Shown: piece after piece, positions 25,231 through 34,130 of the stretch
How positions within the stretch are numbered: the first letter of the stretch is position 1
Layout of the letters: each line of letters begins with the position of its first letter
Source of the DNA: Dactylosporangium aurantiacum
Lineage (GTDB): Bacteria; Actinomycetota; Actinomycetes; Mycobacteriales; Micromonosporaceae
Direction of reading: 5' to 3'
NCBI RefSeq assembly: GCF_000716715.1
Contig: NZ_JNYJ01000025.1
Coordinates: forward strand, 88,352-152,351
DNA length: 64,000 nt
Position numbers and translations under genes: made by a program
Notes under the pieces: generated by a model
Told to the model about the DNA's origin: nothing
The model's input: only the letters and a program-made list of their open reading frames with translations
Databases searched by the model: none

Positions 25231-28200
25231 TCAGCCGGTCGTCGCGGCCAGGTCTCGGCGCAGTTGCGCGGCCTCGGGCACGCCGAGGTCGTCATACAGG
25301 GCGAGGGCCCGGGCGAAGTGTTCCCGGGCGCGGCCGGGGTCGCCGTCGGCGCGGTGGGCCCGGCCGAGCCCGGCGTGCGCCCGGGCCTGCTGCTCGCGGA
25401 CGCCGGCGCGCACGGCGGTGTCGAGCGCGGCGGTGTGGTGCGCCAGCGCGTCCGCCGTCCGCCCGGCCGCCGCGGCCGCCTCGCCGAGCCCGTTGCGGGC
25501 CCACGCCTCGCCGTGCCGGTCCCCCACCTCGAGGAACAGGGCGAGGCTGCGGGCGTGCAGCTCGGCGGCGGCGTCCGGCCGCCCGAGCCGCGCCTCGATG
25601 ATGCCGAGGTCGGTGAGGCTGGTCGCCTCGCCGGCCCGGTCACCGATGCGCCGGTGCACGGCGATCGCCTCCCGCTGGTGCGCGGCCGCGGCCGCGTAGT
25701 CGCCGAGCTGGTAGCCGGCCATGCCGAGGTTGATCAGGGTGCGCCCGACACCGGCGTCGTCGCCGTGCCGCCGGGCGATCGTGAGGGCCGCCCGGTAGTG
25801 GGCGGTGGCCGGCTCGTACCGGTGCAGCCGCTGCTCGACGCCGCCGAGGCCGAACCGGGCCCGGCCGACCCCGGTCGCGTCGCCGGCCACCTCGAAGGCG
25901 GCCCGTGCCCGCGCGAAGTGCCCGGCCGCCGCGGCGAGCCGCCCCAGCTGCTGCTGCGCCGTGCCCAGCCCGAGCTCGGCGTGCCCGATGCCGGGACCGT
26001 CGCCGAGCAGTCCGGCGGCGTCGCGGGCCGCGCCGTGCACGACGAGCGCCTCGGCGGCGGCGCCGCCCACCAGGTACCGGTACAGCGTGCGGGCCAGCAC
26101 GACGGCGTGCGCCGGCCAGCCGTGCCCGGCCGCGTACCGCACCGTCGCGACCAGCCCGGGCAGCTCCGCCTCCAGCCAGGCCCGGGCGGTCTCCCGGTCG
26201 GGCAGCGGCGGGGTCGTGGCCGCCGGCGGCACGTGCGGGCGGTGCCGCCGGTCCGCGGGGAACAGCACGTCCATCGCGGCGGCCGCCGCTGCCGTGCTGT
26301 GCTCGAACAGCCGGGTCCGCGCCGCGTGCCCGGCCGCGTCGCCGCCGAGGCCGAGGGCGTACGCGCGCAGCAGGTCGTGCATGGCGAACCGTTCCCCGGC
26401 GGTGCCCTGCAGCAGGTGGCCGCGCACGAGCAGCCACAGCGTCCGCCGGGCCTGCGGCACCGGGACACCGGCGAGGGCGGCCGCGGCGTACACGTCGACG
26501 TCGGCGCCGGGGTGCAGCGCGAGCAGCCCGAACAGGTCCGCGGCCGGGGGCGGCAGGTGCCGCAGCGACCACGAGAACGCGGCGGCGACCGAGCCGCGCG
26601 GGTCGCCGCCGGCGTCCAGCAGGGCCAGCCGCCGGTGCTGGTCGCCGAGCTCGGCGGCGAGCTGGTCGAGGGTCGCCGCCGGCCGGGAGACGACGAGCTC
26701 GGCGGCGACCCGCAGCGCCAGCGGCAGCCGCGCGCACAGCTGCGCGACGGTGACGGCGGCGGCCGGCTCGGCCTCGGCCCGGGCACCCACCAGCCGGCGC
26801 AGCAACGCCCCCGCCTCGACGACCGTCAGCAGCCCCAGGTCGATGCGGTGCGCGCCGTGTACGGCCACCAGCCCGGCCAGCTGGTCGCGGCTGGTCACCA
26901 GCACGGTGCACGACGCGGTGCCGGGCAGCAACGGCCGGACGTGCTCGGCCGAGGCGGCGTTGTCCAGCACGAGCAGCATCCGCCGGTCGGCGACCTGGCT
27001 GCGCAGCCGGGCGGCGCCCTCGTCGACGTCGGCGGGGACCTCCGCGCCGGGGACGCCGACGGCGCGCAGCAGCCGGCGCAGCGCGTCGGCGGTGGTCATC
27101 GGCTCGTCGGGATCGTAGCCGCGCAGGTTCAGGTACACCTGACCGTCGGGGTACCGGTCGCGGACCCGGTGCGCCCACCGCACGGCGAGCGCGGTCTTGC
27201 CGACGCCGGCCGTGCCGCAGATCGCGACGATGATCGCGGCGGTCGGCTGTCCGGCGGTGCCGGTCGCGGCGATGCGGTCCAGTTCGGCCAGCTCCGCGGC
27301 CCGGCCGGCGAACCCGGGCACGTCCGGGGGCAGCTGCGCCGGCACGACCGGGGCACCCGGGTGGACGCCGCCCGGCGCCGCGGCCTCCCGGCGCAGCGCC
27401 CGCCGGTGGGCGTCGCGCAGGTGGGGGCCGGGTTCGACGCCGAGGTCCTCGACGAGCCGGTGGCGGATCTCGGCGTACGCGGCGAGCGCGGCCGCCTGCA
27501 GGTCGCTGCCGGCGAGCGCGGTGATGAGCCGGGCGTGCAGCGGCTCGTGCAACGGCTCGGCCGCCGCGAGGTCCCGCAGCACCGGCAGGGACCGGCCGGG
27601 CTGCCCGGCCGCCTCCGCCAGGTCGGCGAAGCGCAGCGCTGCCGTGACCCGTTCCTGCGCCACGGCGGTGACCAGCGGGTGGTGCCGCAGCTGCGGCACG
27701 TCGGCGAGCGGGTGTCCCCGCCACATCGACAGCGCCCGCTCCAGCAGGTCGAGGGCGCCGGCCGGGGACGCGGTGCGGGCCTGTTCGACGCGGTGCCGGA
27801 AGCCGGCCAGGTCGAGCCGGTCCTCGCCGAGGTGCAGCCGGTAGCCGGCCGGTGTCCAGCTGATCGCCGGGCCTGAGCCGCCGGGGCCGAGGCCGGCGCG
27901 CAGGCGCGACACGTAGGTCTGCACCGCGTGCGCCGGCGCGCTGGGCGGCTCGGTGTCCCACAGCAGGTCCACCAGCTCCGGCAGTGGCACGGCCGCGCCG
28001 CCGGCCAGGGCGAGCCGGCCGAGTAGGAGCCGCTGCCGCCGTGAGCCCAGCGCCACCGGCCGGGCTCCACGGTGGACGGTCAGCGGCCCGAGGACCGCCA
28101 CCCGGGCCGGCTCCGCGGCCTCGGGTGCCGCCGGCGCCGGATCCGGTGCGGCCGGCCGGGCCGGGGACTCGTCCGCCGCCGCCAGCCGCAGCGCCGCGGC

Positions 28201-28398
28201 CCGCGCGCCGGTCAGGCCGAGCCCGGCGATCAGCCCTTCCGCCGACGCGGGCTGCGGCCGGCGGGTCCGGCCCTGCTCCAGGTCGCGCAGCGCGGCGAGG
28301 CTCATCCCGGCCCGCTCGGCCAGCTGCCGCTGGCTGAGCCCCGCCTCCCGCCGCGCCGCGCGCAGCGACCTTCCCAGTCCGGCGTCGCCGCTGCCCAT
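25231..28398 (-). CDS. AfsR/SARP-like regulator with XRE, BTAD, NB-ARC and TPR domains
   Basis: 1055 residues. Domain order: N-terminal helix-turn-helix of the XRE type (about 5-65; LRAARREAGLSQRQLAERAG), OmpR-like winged helix (about 95-180; RVAVLGPLTVHRGARPVALG), bacterial transcriptional activator domain (about 185-335), NB-ARC ATPase with Walker A GTAGVGKTALAV (about 380-640), then TPR repeats to the end (NLGMAGYQLGDYAAAAAHQ and similar). Such proteins activate target genes, often natural-product clusters, after signal-dependent oligomerisation. The extra XRE domain at the front is less common. Start options are ATG 28398 and ATG 28416. Confidence 0.9.
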   Translation of the reverse strand: MGSGDAGLGRSLRAARREAGLSQRQLAERAGMSLAALRDLEQGRTRRPQPASAEGLIAGLGLTGARAAALRLAAADESPARPAAPDPAPAAPEAAEPARVAVLGPLTVHRGARPVALGSRRQRLLLGRLALAGGAAVPLPELVDLLWDTEPPSAPAHAVQTYVSRLRAGLGPGGSGPAISWTPAGYRLHLGEDRLDLAGFRHRVEQARTASPAGALDLLERALSMWRGHPLADVPQLRHHPLVTAVAQERVTAALRFADLAEAAGQPGRSLPVLRDLAAAEPLHEPLHARLITALAGSDLQAAALAAYAEIRHRLVEDLGVEPGPHLRDAHRRALRREAAAPGGVHPGAPVVPAQLPPDVPGFAGRAAELAELDRIAATGTAGQPTAAIIVAICGTAGVGKTALAVRWAHRVRDRYPDGQVYLNLRGYDPDEPMTTADALRRLLRAVGVPGAEVPADVDEGAARLRSQVADRRMLLVLDNAASAEHVRPLLPGTASCTVLVTSRDQLAGLVAVHGAHRIDLGLLTVVEAGALLRRLVGARAEAEPAAAVTVAQLCARLPLALRVAAELVVSRPAATLDQLAAELGDQHRRLALLDAGGDPRGSVAAAFSWSLRHLPPPAADLFGLLALHPGADVDVYAAAALAGVPVPQARRTLWLLVRGHLLQGTAGERFAMHDLLRAYALGLGGDAAGHAARTRLFEHSTAAAAAAMDVLFPADRRHRPHVPPAATTPPLPDRETARAWLEAELPGLVATVRYAAGHGWPAHAVVLARTLYRYLVGGAAAEALVVHGAARDAAGLLGDGPGIGHAELGLGTAQQQLGRLAAAAGHFARARAAFEVAGDATGVGRARFGLGGVEQRLHRYEPATAHYRAALTIARRHGDDAGVGRTLINLGMAGYQLGDYAAAAAHQREAIAVHRRIGDRAGEATSLTDLGIIEARLGRPDAAAELHARSLALFLEVGDRHGEAWARNGLGEAAAAAGRTADALAHHTAALDTAVRAGVREQQARAHAGLGRAHRADGDPGRAREHFARALALYDDLGVPEAAQLRRDLAATTG

Positions 28399-28469
28399 CG
28401 CCCGCCCCCGTCGCATCGATGCGCCCCGAACCCTAGTCGTTGCGGTGGGTCCCGGGTGGACCCGGCCGC

Positions 28470-28928
28470 TCAGGGCGCCGGTTCGGCGCCGGCGAGGTGG
28501 GCGCCCAGGGCCGCGGCGAGCTCGTCGCGGCGCTGGTCGCCGACCCGCTGGTCCTCGGGCACGCCGAGGTGGCCGAAGATCCGCGGGCCGATCCGGTCGG
28601 CGGGCAGGTCGGCCGGGCGCGGGATCACGTGGAAGTGCACGTGGGCGAAGCCTTCCTTCTCGGCGAACTGCACGACGTAGGTCTTCGGGCAGCCGGTCAC
28701 CGCCCGCAGCGCCCGGGACAGCCGCACCTGCCAGGTGCCGAGCGTGGCCGCCTCGGCGTCGGTCAGCTCGGCGATCGACGTGACGTGGCGGCGGGGCACG
28801 AGCACGAGCCAGCCGGGCAGCGCCGTGTCGAAGCAGTGCGCGACCCGCCAGTGCTCGTCGGCGGCGACGCGTTCCGCCGCCGGCAGTTGGGCGAGGTCGC
28901 GGTTCATGCGGCACGAGAAGCACTCCAT
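28470..28928 (-). CDS. HIT-family nucleotide-binding protein
   Basis: 152 residues. The histidine triad is EGFAHVHFHVIPRP, where the central His acts as the nucleophile in nucleotidyl hydrolysis or transfer. CFSC near the N-terminus (residues 3-6) is a common zinc-binding pair of this family. GWLVLVPRRHVTSIAEL is the conserved strand-helix. It probably hydrolyses dinucleoside polyphosphates or aminoacyl-adenylates. Confidence 0.9.
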   Translation of the reverse strand: MECFSCRMNRDLAQLPAAERVAADEHWRVAHCFDTALPGWLVLVPRRHVTSIAELTDAEAATLGTWQVRLSRALRAVTGCPKTYVVQFAEKEGFAHVHFHVIPRPADLPADRIGPRIFGHLGVPEDQRVGDQRRDELAAALGAHLAGAEPAP

Positions 28929-28958
28929 CCACGGAGGTTAGCGGCCGGCCCGCTGCGG

Positions 28959-29822
28959 TCAGGCTCTGCCCGCGGTCGCCGCGGCCGGCCGGGCGGGTCC
29001 CGGCGGGCAGAACCCGGCGACGAGGTCGGCGAGCGCCGCCGGCGCCGTGAGCGGGTACAGGTGGTCGCCGTCGACGGTGACGACGGTGGCGCCGGGGACG
29101 AGCCCGGCGAGCCGGGCGATGAGCCGGTGGAACGGCGCCGGGCTCGCGCCGCCCTGGATGAACAGCACCGGCAGGCGCAGCCGGGTCACGCCGGGCACGT
29201 CGAGGGTGTACGCGTTGATCGCCGGGATCTCGTCGCTGAACAGGTATCCGCTGCGCTCCTGCGCGCGCCGCACCGCCGCCGCGCCGAGGGCACGGGTCAT
29301 GACCTCGCGGTACGCGGGACCGCACACGCCGGTCATGAACAGGTCGTACGCGTCCGGCACGGCGCCGCGGGCGGCCGCGGCCAGGGCGCCGCCGAGGGCG
29401 GGGCCGAGCATGGCGCGGAGGGTCTCGTGGTCCTCGGGCGCGGCCAGGGTCTCGATCAGCGGGGGTTCGCTGAGCAGGAGGGTGCGGACCAGCCCGGGGT
29501 CGTCGAGGGCGAGCTGCAGCGCGATGGTGCTGCCCGAGGAGTGGGCGAGCACGTGTGCGGGTGCGGCGTCGAGGTGGCGCAGCAGCGCGGCGGCGTGCCG
29601 GGCGTGGTCCGCGATCCGCAGGCCGGCCGGTGCGGGTGCACCGGTGTAGCCGGCGCGGACCATGCGGATCACGCGGTATCCGCGCAGCGCCGGCTCGGCG
29701 GCCAGGGGCGTGAACCAGTCCGCGGACCCGCTGGCGTGGATCAGCAGCAGGGGCGCGCCGTCGCCGCCGGAGTCGGTGTAGGTGATCTCGGCGCCGTCGA
29801 TGGTCCAGGTGGTGAGTGTCAT
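28959..29822 (-). CDS. Alpha/beta-hydrolase
   Basis: 287 residues. The fold is shown by LLLIHASGSADWFTPLA (oxyanion loop), the nucleophile elbow LAHSSGSTIALQL with Ser at GxSxG-like HSSGS, and the catalytic His in VDGDHLYPLTAP. It hydrolyses an unknown ester, amide or peptide-like substrate. It follows the VOC gene on the same strand after 17 bases and is probably cotranscribed with it under the TetR operators upstream. Confidence 0.85.
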   Translation of the reverse strand: MTLTTWTIDGAEITYTDSGGDGAPLLLIHASGSADWFTPLAAEPALRGYRVIRMVRAGYTGAPAPAGLRIADHARHAAALLRHLDAAPAHVLAHSSGSTIALQLALDDPGLVRTLLLSEPPLIETLAAPEDHETLRAMLGPALGGALAAAARGAVPDAYDLFMTGVCGPAYREVMTRALGAAAVRRAQERSGYLFSDEIPAINAYTLDVPGVTRLRLPVLFIQGGASPAPFHRLIARLAGLVPGATVVTVDGDHLYPLTAPAALADLVAGFCPPGPARPAAATAGRA

Positions 29823-29839
29823 GATCGTTGCTCCTCTGG

Positions 29840-30226
29840 TCAGGCGGTCTCGTCGGCGTACAGGCGGATCTCGATGCCGTCGGGGTCGTGCAGCCCGACG
29901 AGGACGGCGCCGCCCCGGTGACCGGTCACGACGCCGCCGTGGGCCTGGCCGAGCTCGTCGAGCCGGTGCCGCCACGCCTGGACGGCGTCCCTGGTGGGCA
30001 CGGCGAGCGCGATCGGGTCGAAGCCGGCGAGCGCCGCGGCCCGTGGCGGGTCGTGGCGCAGCGCCAGCCGGATCCCGCCGGCGGCGAGGGCGAGCCCTTT
30101 GACGACGCCTTCCTCGACGAACTCGATCTCGACGTGCAGGCCGAGGACGGTCGTGTACCAGGCGCGGCTGCGGTCCAGGTCCGAGACGGGCAGCTTGACG
30201 TGGTGAAAACCGGACAGGTCGGGCAT
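29840..30226 (-). CDS. VOC-family (glyoxalase/bleomycin-resistance fold) protein
   Basis: 128 residues, a single vicinal oxygen chelate domain: FHHVKLPVSDLDRSRAWYTTVLG at the start, FDPIALAVPTRDAVQAW in the middle and HDPDGIEIRLYAD at the end, giving the usual His/Glu metal ligands. Chemistry is not deducible. It is divergent from the TetR gene at 30285 across two operator-like repeats, so repression and induction by a small molecule is likely. Confidence 0.85.
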   Translation of the reverse strand: MPDLSGFHHVKLPVSDLDRSRAWYTTVLGLHVEIEFVEEGVVKGLALAAGGIRLALRHDPPRAAALAGFDPIALAVPTRDAVQAWRHRLDELGQAHGGVVTGHRGGAVLVGLHDPDGIEIRLYADETA

Positions 30227-30242
30227 CGCGCCTATCCTTTCG

Positions 30243-30281
30243 CTAGAAGCGCCTCTAGTAATTGACTAGGGTAGCCTCTAG
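30243..30281. promoter_or_regulatory. Two TetR-type operators between the VOC and TetR genes
   Basis: CTAGAAGCGCCTCTAG (30243-30258) and CTAGGGTAGCCTCTAG (30266-30281) are imperfect 16-base palindromes in tandem, 23 bases centre to centre, filling the 58-base divergent spacer. The outer arms CGCTAGA and TCTAGCG also mirror each other. Confidence 0.65.
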
Positions 30282-30284
30282 CGA

Positions 30285-30962
30285 ATGACGGATGCTGTCA
30301 AGCGCGTGAAGAAACCCGACAGTGCCCCGGGGCCGGCCCGCGGCACGAAGCGGGCCGAGCAGGCGCGCGCCACCCGCCGGCGCATCGTCGCCGCGGCCAC
30401 CGAGCAGTTCGTCGCGCACGGCTACGGCGCGGCACTGCTGGACCAGGTCGCCGAGCGGGCCGGCGTCGCGATCCAGACGGTGTACTTCCACTTCGGCAAC
30501 AAGCGCACCCTGCTCAAGGAGGCCCTCGACGTCGCCGCCACCGGCGACGACGAGCCGGTCCCGGTGCTGGAGCGGCCGTGGGTGGCGCAGCTGCGGCAGG
30601 AGCCCGACCCGCGGCGCGTCATCGCCCTGTGGGTCGCCCACGGCCGCACCATCGTGCAGCGCGTCGCCCCGCTGATGCGGGTCGTGCGCGGCGCCACCGG
30701 CACCGACCCCGAGCTGGCCGCCCAGTGGGACACCAACCAGCAGCAGACCCGCACCGCGTACGCGATGCTCGTGCAGCTGCTCGCCGAGCGCGGCGCGCTC
30801 AACCCGGCACTCACCGCCGAGCAGGCCCGCGACGTCGCCTTCGTCATCGGCAACGTGGAGAGCTACCTGCAGTTCAGCGACGTCTGCGGCTGGACCCTCG
30901 ACGAGTGGCAGGACCGCACGACGACCGTCCTGACCGCGACCCTGCTGCCGCCCGGCCGGTGA
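30285..30962 (+). CDS. TetR-family transcriptional regulator
   Basis: 225 residues. The N-terminal DNA-binding helices are ATRRRIVAAATEQFVAHGYGAALLDQVAERAGVAIQTVYFHFGNKRTLLKEAL (about 25-78), a standard TetR helix-turn-helix. The ligand domain (about 90-220) contains EQARDVAFVIGNVESYLQF. It most likely represses itself and the divergent VOC-hydrolase operon by binding the two palindromes at 30243-30281. The ATG begins only three bases after the second operator. Confidence 0.9.
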   Translation: MTDAVKRVKKPDSAPGPARGTKRAEQARATRRRIVAAATEQFVAHGYGAALLDQVAERAGVAIQTVYFHFGNKRTLLKEALDVAATGDDEPVPVLERPWVAQLRQEPDPRRVIALWVAHGRTIVQRVAPLMRVVRGATGTDPELAAQWDTNQQQTRTAYAMLVQLLAERGALNPALTAEQARDVAFVIGNVESYLQFSDVCGWTLDEWQDRTTTVLTATLLPPGR

Positions 30963-30979
30963 CGGCTACCCGGTGACGG

Positions 30980-33853
30980 CTACTCCTGCGCGAGGAGCTG
31001 GGCAGTGGGCAGCCGGTGCAGCATGGCGATCGGCACCGACATGGCCAGGGTCGACACCACCACACCGGCCGCGAACGCGGCCACCGCGCACCACACCAGC
31101 GGCGCGGTGACGGCACCGGCGAAGACGGCGGCGGCGCCGAGCCCGAGGGCGGCGCCGGCGGTCCCACCGAAGGCGCCCATGGTGACCGCCTCGGTGCCGA
31201 CCATGCGGCGCAGCGTCGCGTCGGGCCAGCCGGTCGCGCCGAGCAGGGCCAGCTCCGTCGCGCGTTCGGAGATGTTCAGGTACAGCACGTCGCTGACCGA
31301 GGCGATGCCCAGCACGATCGTGACGATGACGGCGAGGTAGTCCACGGTGCGCGCCTGCACCGCGACGGCCTCGCCGAGCAGGGTGCCCACGACGGCGCCG
31401 CGGAACGCGAACGTGATGGCCAGCAGCATGGTCAGCGCGGCGACGCCGATGGCGAGGCTCGCCGCGCCGAGCGCGGTGCGGCCGGGCGTCCGGGCCAGGT
31501 TCGCCAAGGCGAGCCCGGGCACCCGGCGCGGGGTCCGCCGGCGGGCCGACGGCGCCGACACGGCGGGACGCACGGCGACGGCCGGGTCGGCGCGGGCCGC
31601 CCGCCAGGCGGGCCAGATCCCGGCCGCGACGGACAGCAGCACGGCGACCGGCACCGCGAGCAGCGCGTGCAGCCAGCCGATGTCCAGCCCGAAGGCGAAG
31701 GCTATCGGCACCGCCAGGACCGTGCCGGCCACACCGGCGGCCAGGCCGACGCCGACGACCTCGGTGAGCAGCAGCCGCAGCAGCTGCCGCCGGCTCCAGC
31801 CGAGGCAGGCCAGCACGCCCAGGTCGGCGCGGCGGGAGCGGGTGGCGGCGTTGGTGGCGTTGAGCACGGCGAGCGCGCACACGGCCAGGACCAGCCCGGA
31901 CAGCAGGGCGCTCTTGCGGTCGGCGGCGCGCACCAGCACCGCCGCGACGCCCTTCTTCACCCACGGCTCGTCGACGGCCAGGTCGGGCCGGCCGAAGCGG
32001 CCCGCCGGGTAGTGCACGGTGACGCCCGTCGGCGACGAGCCGAGGGTGATGTCGACCTGCAGGCCGGTGCGCTCGGCGATGCGTTCGGCGACGAGCCGGA
32101 CCCGTTCCCGGGAGGCGGCGTCGGTGCCGATGTCGCCCGCCAGCCGCACGCGCACCATGCTGATCGGTGCGGCCCGGTTGAGCTGGTACTCGGGGTAGCC
32201 GGGCTCGGTGCCGTAGCCGTCGGGGCCGAAGATGGCCGGCAGCGCGCCCATCGTGGTGAGCATGAGCGGCGGCTGGCTGAGCAGCCCGCTGACGTTGGCG
32301 TTGGGCTCCAGGCGCCGGCCGCCCAGCGCGCGGCGGGACGCGTCGTCGGCGCCTTCGGCACCGGGGTTGAAGTACGTGTCCATCGGCACCGCGGACAGGG
32401 CGCTGCCGAGCTGGATGCGTTTCGGGTCGAACGTGCCGACGGCGTCGATCGTGACGTCGGGCATGACGATGTCGCCCACGCCGACGTCGTGCTCGGCGAC
32501 GATGTTCGGGTGGGCGGCGACGCCCCCGCGCACCCCGGTGTCGGCGAACTCCATCGGCACCGGGTGGCCGGAGTCGCCGGAGTCGGCGCCCTGGCCCCAG
32601 ATCTTCAGGTCGTACGGGACCTGGCGGGTGCGCAGGCCGTCGCCGTCGGGGTCGGTCGCGGCGGGGCCGACGGTCCAGAACCGGTCCAGCCACACGGTGT
32701 TGGACACCGCCATGTCCTCGGCGCCGTGCTGCAGGGGGTGCCGCATCCGGTCGACGAGGTCGCGGTAGGGTCCGTCGATGGTCACGGTCCGGGTCTGCAC
32801 CGACCGGCCGGGCCGGCCGAGCAGGGCGGCGCGCAGCGCCTGGTTGTCGGTGCCGGTGCGGACCAGCTGCACCGCGTCGCCGCCCATGCGCTGGACGTCC
32901 AGCTCCAGCCGGGCGTCGATCTGCGGGCTGTCGGCGACGAGGATCGGCAGCGCCGAGTACGGGTACGGCATGCCGTCGAGCCGTCGCTGCGGCGGTACCT
33001 CGCCGGGGGTGAAGTAGCGGCCGGACGTGACGGCCTTGTCCAGCCCGGCGAGCGCCGCCTCCGCCTGCGGGTCGACGGCGGCCATCAGGAACGGCACCGA
33101 CCACGCGAGGGTCACCGCCGGAACGGCCGGCCGGCCCAGCTCGTCGGCGGATCCGGGGCCGCCGACGCAGGTCAGCGAGGAGCGCCCCTGCGGGTCGGTC
33201 GGGTCGATCCAGTCCCGCTGGCCGATGGACGGCACGTACGGGCAGATCCGGGTCCGGCCGCCGTCCGGGTCGAGCTCCTCCGGCGGCGGCGCGCCCTCGC
33301 CGCTGCGCCATTCCGACAACGGCTTCTGGTAGAGCACGTTGCGGGTGGCGTACAGGTACGCCGCCCCGTCGGGGATGCGGGACAGGCCGGCGTCGGTGAC
33401 CCAGGTCGGCTGGACGCGCAGCACCTGCCGCTGCGCGGCCGGGTCGAGGTCGCCGGCGAGGTCGACCCTCACCGGGACGGTCCGCATGATGTAGCCGATG
33501 ACCGCGACCGGCGCGGCCACGGCCACGTCGCGAATGCCCTGGATCTCCCGCCATTGATCGACGGTGATACCGCCGCGCATTCCGGCGAGCTGCCCGGACT
33601 GCACCAGGTTGCGTTGCCGCTCCAGTTCCAGGGCGCTGCCGCCGGGGCGGATCAGGATGTCGTACGCGGGGCGGAAATTGGCCTGCACGGTGCCGACCGC
33701 GTCCAGCCGGGCGGTGACGGCCGCGGCGGTGAGCACGGTGAACCCGACGACCGCCACGGTGATCATCGACAGCAACGCCAGTGACCGGCGGGCCTGCCGG
33801 CGCCAGTGCGCGACGGCCATGCCCAGCACGGTGTGCGGCGTCGATCGAGACAT
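30980..33853 (-). CDS. Large FtsX/MacB-type ABC transporter permease
   Basis: 957 residues. One membrane helix at about 25-45 (LALLSMITVAVVGFTVLTAAAV), a very large extracytoplasmic region (about 50-580), three helices with an FtsX-like domain (about 585-720, including ADLGVLACLGWSRRQLLRLLLTEV) and a second FtsX-like set (about 760-950, including ATELALLGATGWPDATLRRMVGTEAVTMGAFGG). Such permeases work with an ATPase of the LolD/MacB type in lipoprotein or peptide export or in cell-envelope control. No such ATPase is adjacent. The promoter at 33894-33921 overlaps a LacI-like operator element. Confidence 0.85.
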   Translation of the reverse strand: MSRSTPHTVLGMAVAHWRRQARRSLALLSMITVAVVGFTVLTAAAVTARLDAVGTVQANFRPAYDILIRPGGSALELERQRNLVQSGQLAGMRGGITVDQWREIQGIRDVAVAAPVAVIGYIMRTVPVRVDLAGDLDPAAQRQVLRVQPTWVTDAGLSRIPDGAAYLYATRNVLYQKPLSEWRSGEGAPPPEELDPDGGRTRICPYVPSIGQRDWIDPTDPQGRSSLTCVGGPGSADELGRPAVPAVTLAWSVPFLMAAVDPQAEAALAGLDKAVTSGRYFTPGEVPPQRRLDGMPYPYSALPILVADSPQIDARLELDVQRMGGDAVQLVRTGTDNQALRAALLGRPGRSVQTRTVTIDGPYRDLVDRMRHPLQHGAEDMAVSNTVWLDRFWTVGPAATDPDGDGLRTRQVPYDLKIWGQGADSGDSGHPVPMEFADTGVRGGVAAHPNIVAEHDVGVGDIVMPDVTIDAVGTFDPKRIQLGSALSAVPMDTYFNPGAEGADDASRRALGGRRLEPNANVSGLLSQPPLMLTTMGALPAIFGPDGYGTEPGYPEYQLNRAAPISMVRVRLAGDIGTDAASRERVRLVAERIAERTGLQVDITLGSSPTGVTVHYPAGRFGRPDLAVDEPWVKKGVAAVLVRAADRKSALLSGLVLAVCALAVLNATNAATRSRRADLGVLACLGWSRRQLLRLLLTEVVGVGLAAGVAGTVLAVPIAFAFGLDIGWLHALLAVPVAVLLSVAAGIWPAWRAARADPAVAVRPAVSAPSARRRTPRRVPGLALANLARTPGRTALGAASLAIGVAALTMLLAITFAFRGAVVGTLLGEAVAVQARTVDYLAVIVTIVLGIASVSDVLYLNISERATELALLGATGWPDATLRRMVGTEAVTMGAFGGTAGAALGLGAAAVFAGAVTAPLVWCAVAAFAAGVVVSTLAMSVPIAMLHRLPTAQLLAQE

Positions 33854-33893
33854 GCGGCTCCCCCGGTTGCGCGGCCGATCCACGAGCCTTCGC

Positions 33894-33921
33894 ATGTTAT
33901 CGCTCACACCTACCCAGTCAA
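33894..33921 (-). promoter_or_regulatory. Promoter and overlapping operator of the FtsX-type permease gene
   Basis: On the minus strand TTGACT (33921-33916) and TAACAT (33899-33894) are 16 bases apart. The -10 box is the end of GTGAGCGATAACAT (33907-33894), an element that recurs at 62877-62890 in the same relation to the GH62 promoter, and with one change at 34007-34020. Confidence 0.55.
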
Positions 33922-33965
33922 GCCCGACAACATCAACGATCATGCGATAACGAAAAACGATCGTA

Positions 33966-33994
33966 TTGACATCCAACGAACGCTCGTGTTGCAT
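33966..33994 (+). promoter_or_regulatory. Possible plus-strand promoter in the AT-rich spacer
   Basis: A perfect TTGACA (33966-33971) is followed after 17 bases by TTGCAT (33989-33994). No gene follows on this strand before the hairpin at 34036, so it would give only a short transcript or antisense RNA to the S26 peptidase gene. Confidence 0.25.
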
Positions 33995-33996
33995 GT

Positions 33997-34020
33997 CGCT
34001 CACTGAGTGAGCGCTAACAT
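33997..34020. promoter_or_regulatory. Palindrome plus third copy of the GTGAGCG[A/C]TAACAT element
   Basis: CGCTCACTGAGTGAGCG (33997-34013) is a perfect 17-base palindrome. Overlapping it, GTGAGCGCTAACAT (34007-34020) differs by one base from the elements at 33894-33907 (minus strand) and 62877-62890 (plus strand). Confidence 0.5.
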
Positions 34021-34035
34021 CAAGCAGTCGTGACC

Positions 34036-34068
34036 GCAGTGGCCGGCCTGACGCCGGCCACTGCGGTG
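34036..34068. terminator. Strong hairpin after the S26 peptidase gene
   Basis: CCGCAGTGGCCGGC and GCCGGCCACTGCGG form a perfect 14-bp stem with a five-base loop. It lies 63 bases beyond the stop of the minus-strand peptidase gene and would also stop any plus-strand transcript from 33966-33994. Confidence 0.65.
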
Positions 34069-34130
34069 ATGGGAGCAGGGCAATGCCACGGGGGAAATGG
34101 CGGCCCACCGGCGTGGCCGGATGCCGCCGG

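Noticed and set aside
25216-27876. Very long open frames opposite the AfsR-like gene and opposite many other genes
   Set aside because: They are low-complexity Arg/Ala/Gly/Pro translations caused by GC-rich third positions; no conserved motif, and the opposite strand encodes clear families.
33966-34068. Small RNA between the TTGACA promoter and the hairpin
   Set aside because: The -10 box is poor, the hairpin has no T-run and is well explained as the terminator of the S26 gene. Kept only as a low-confidence promoter.
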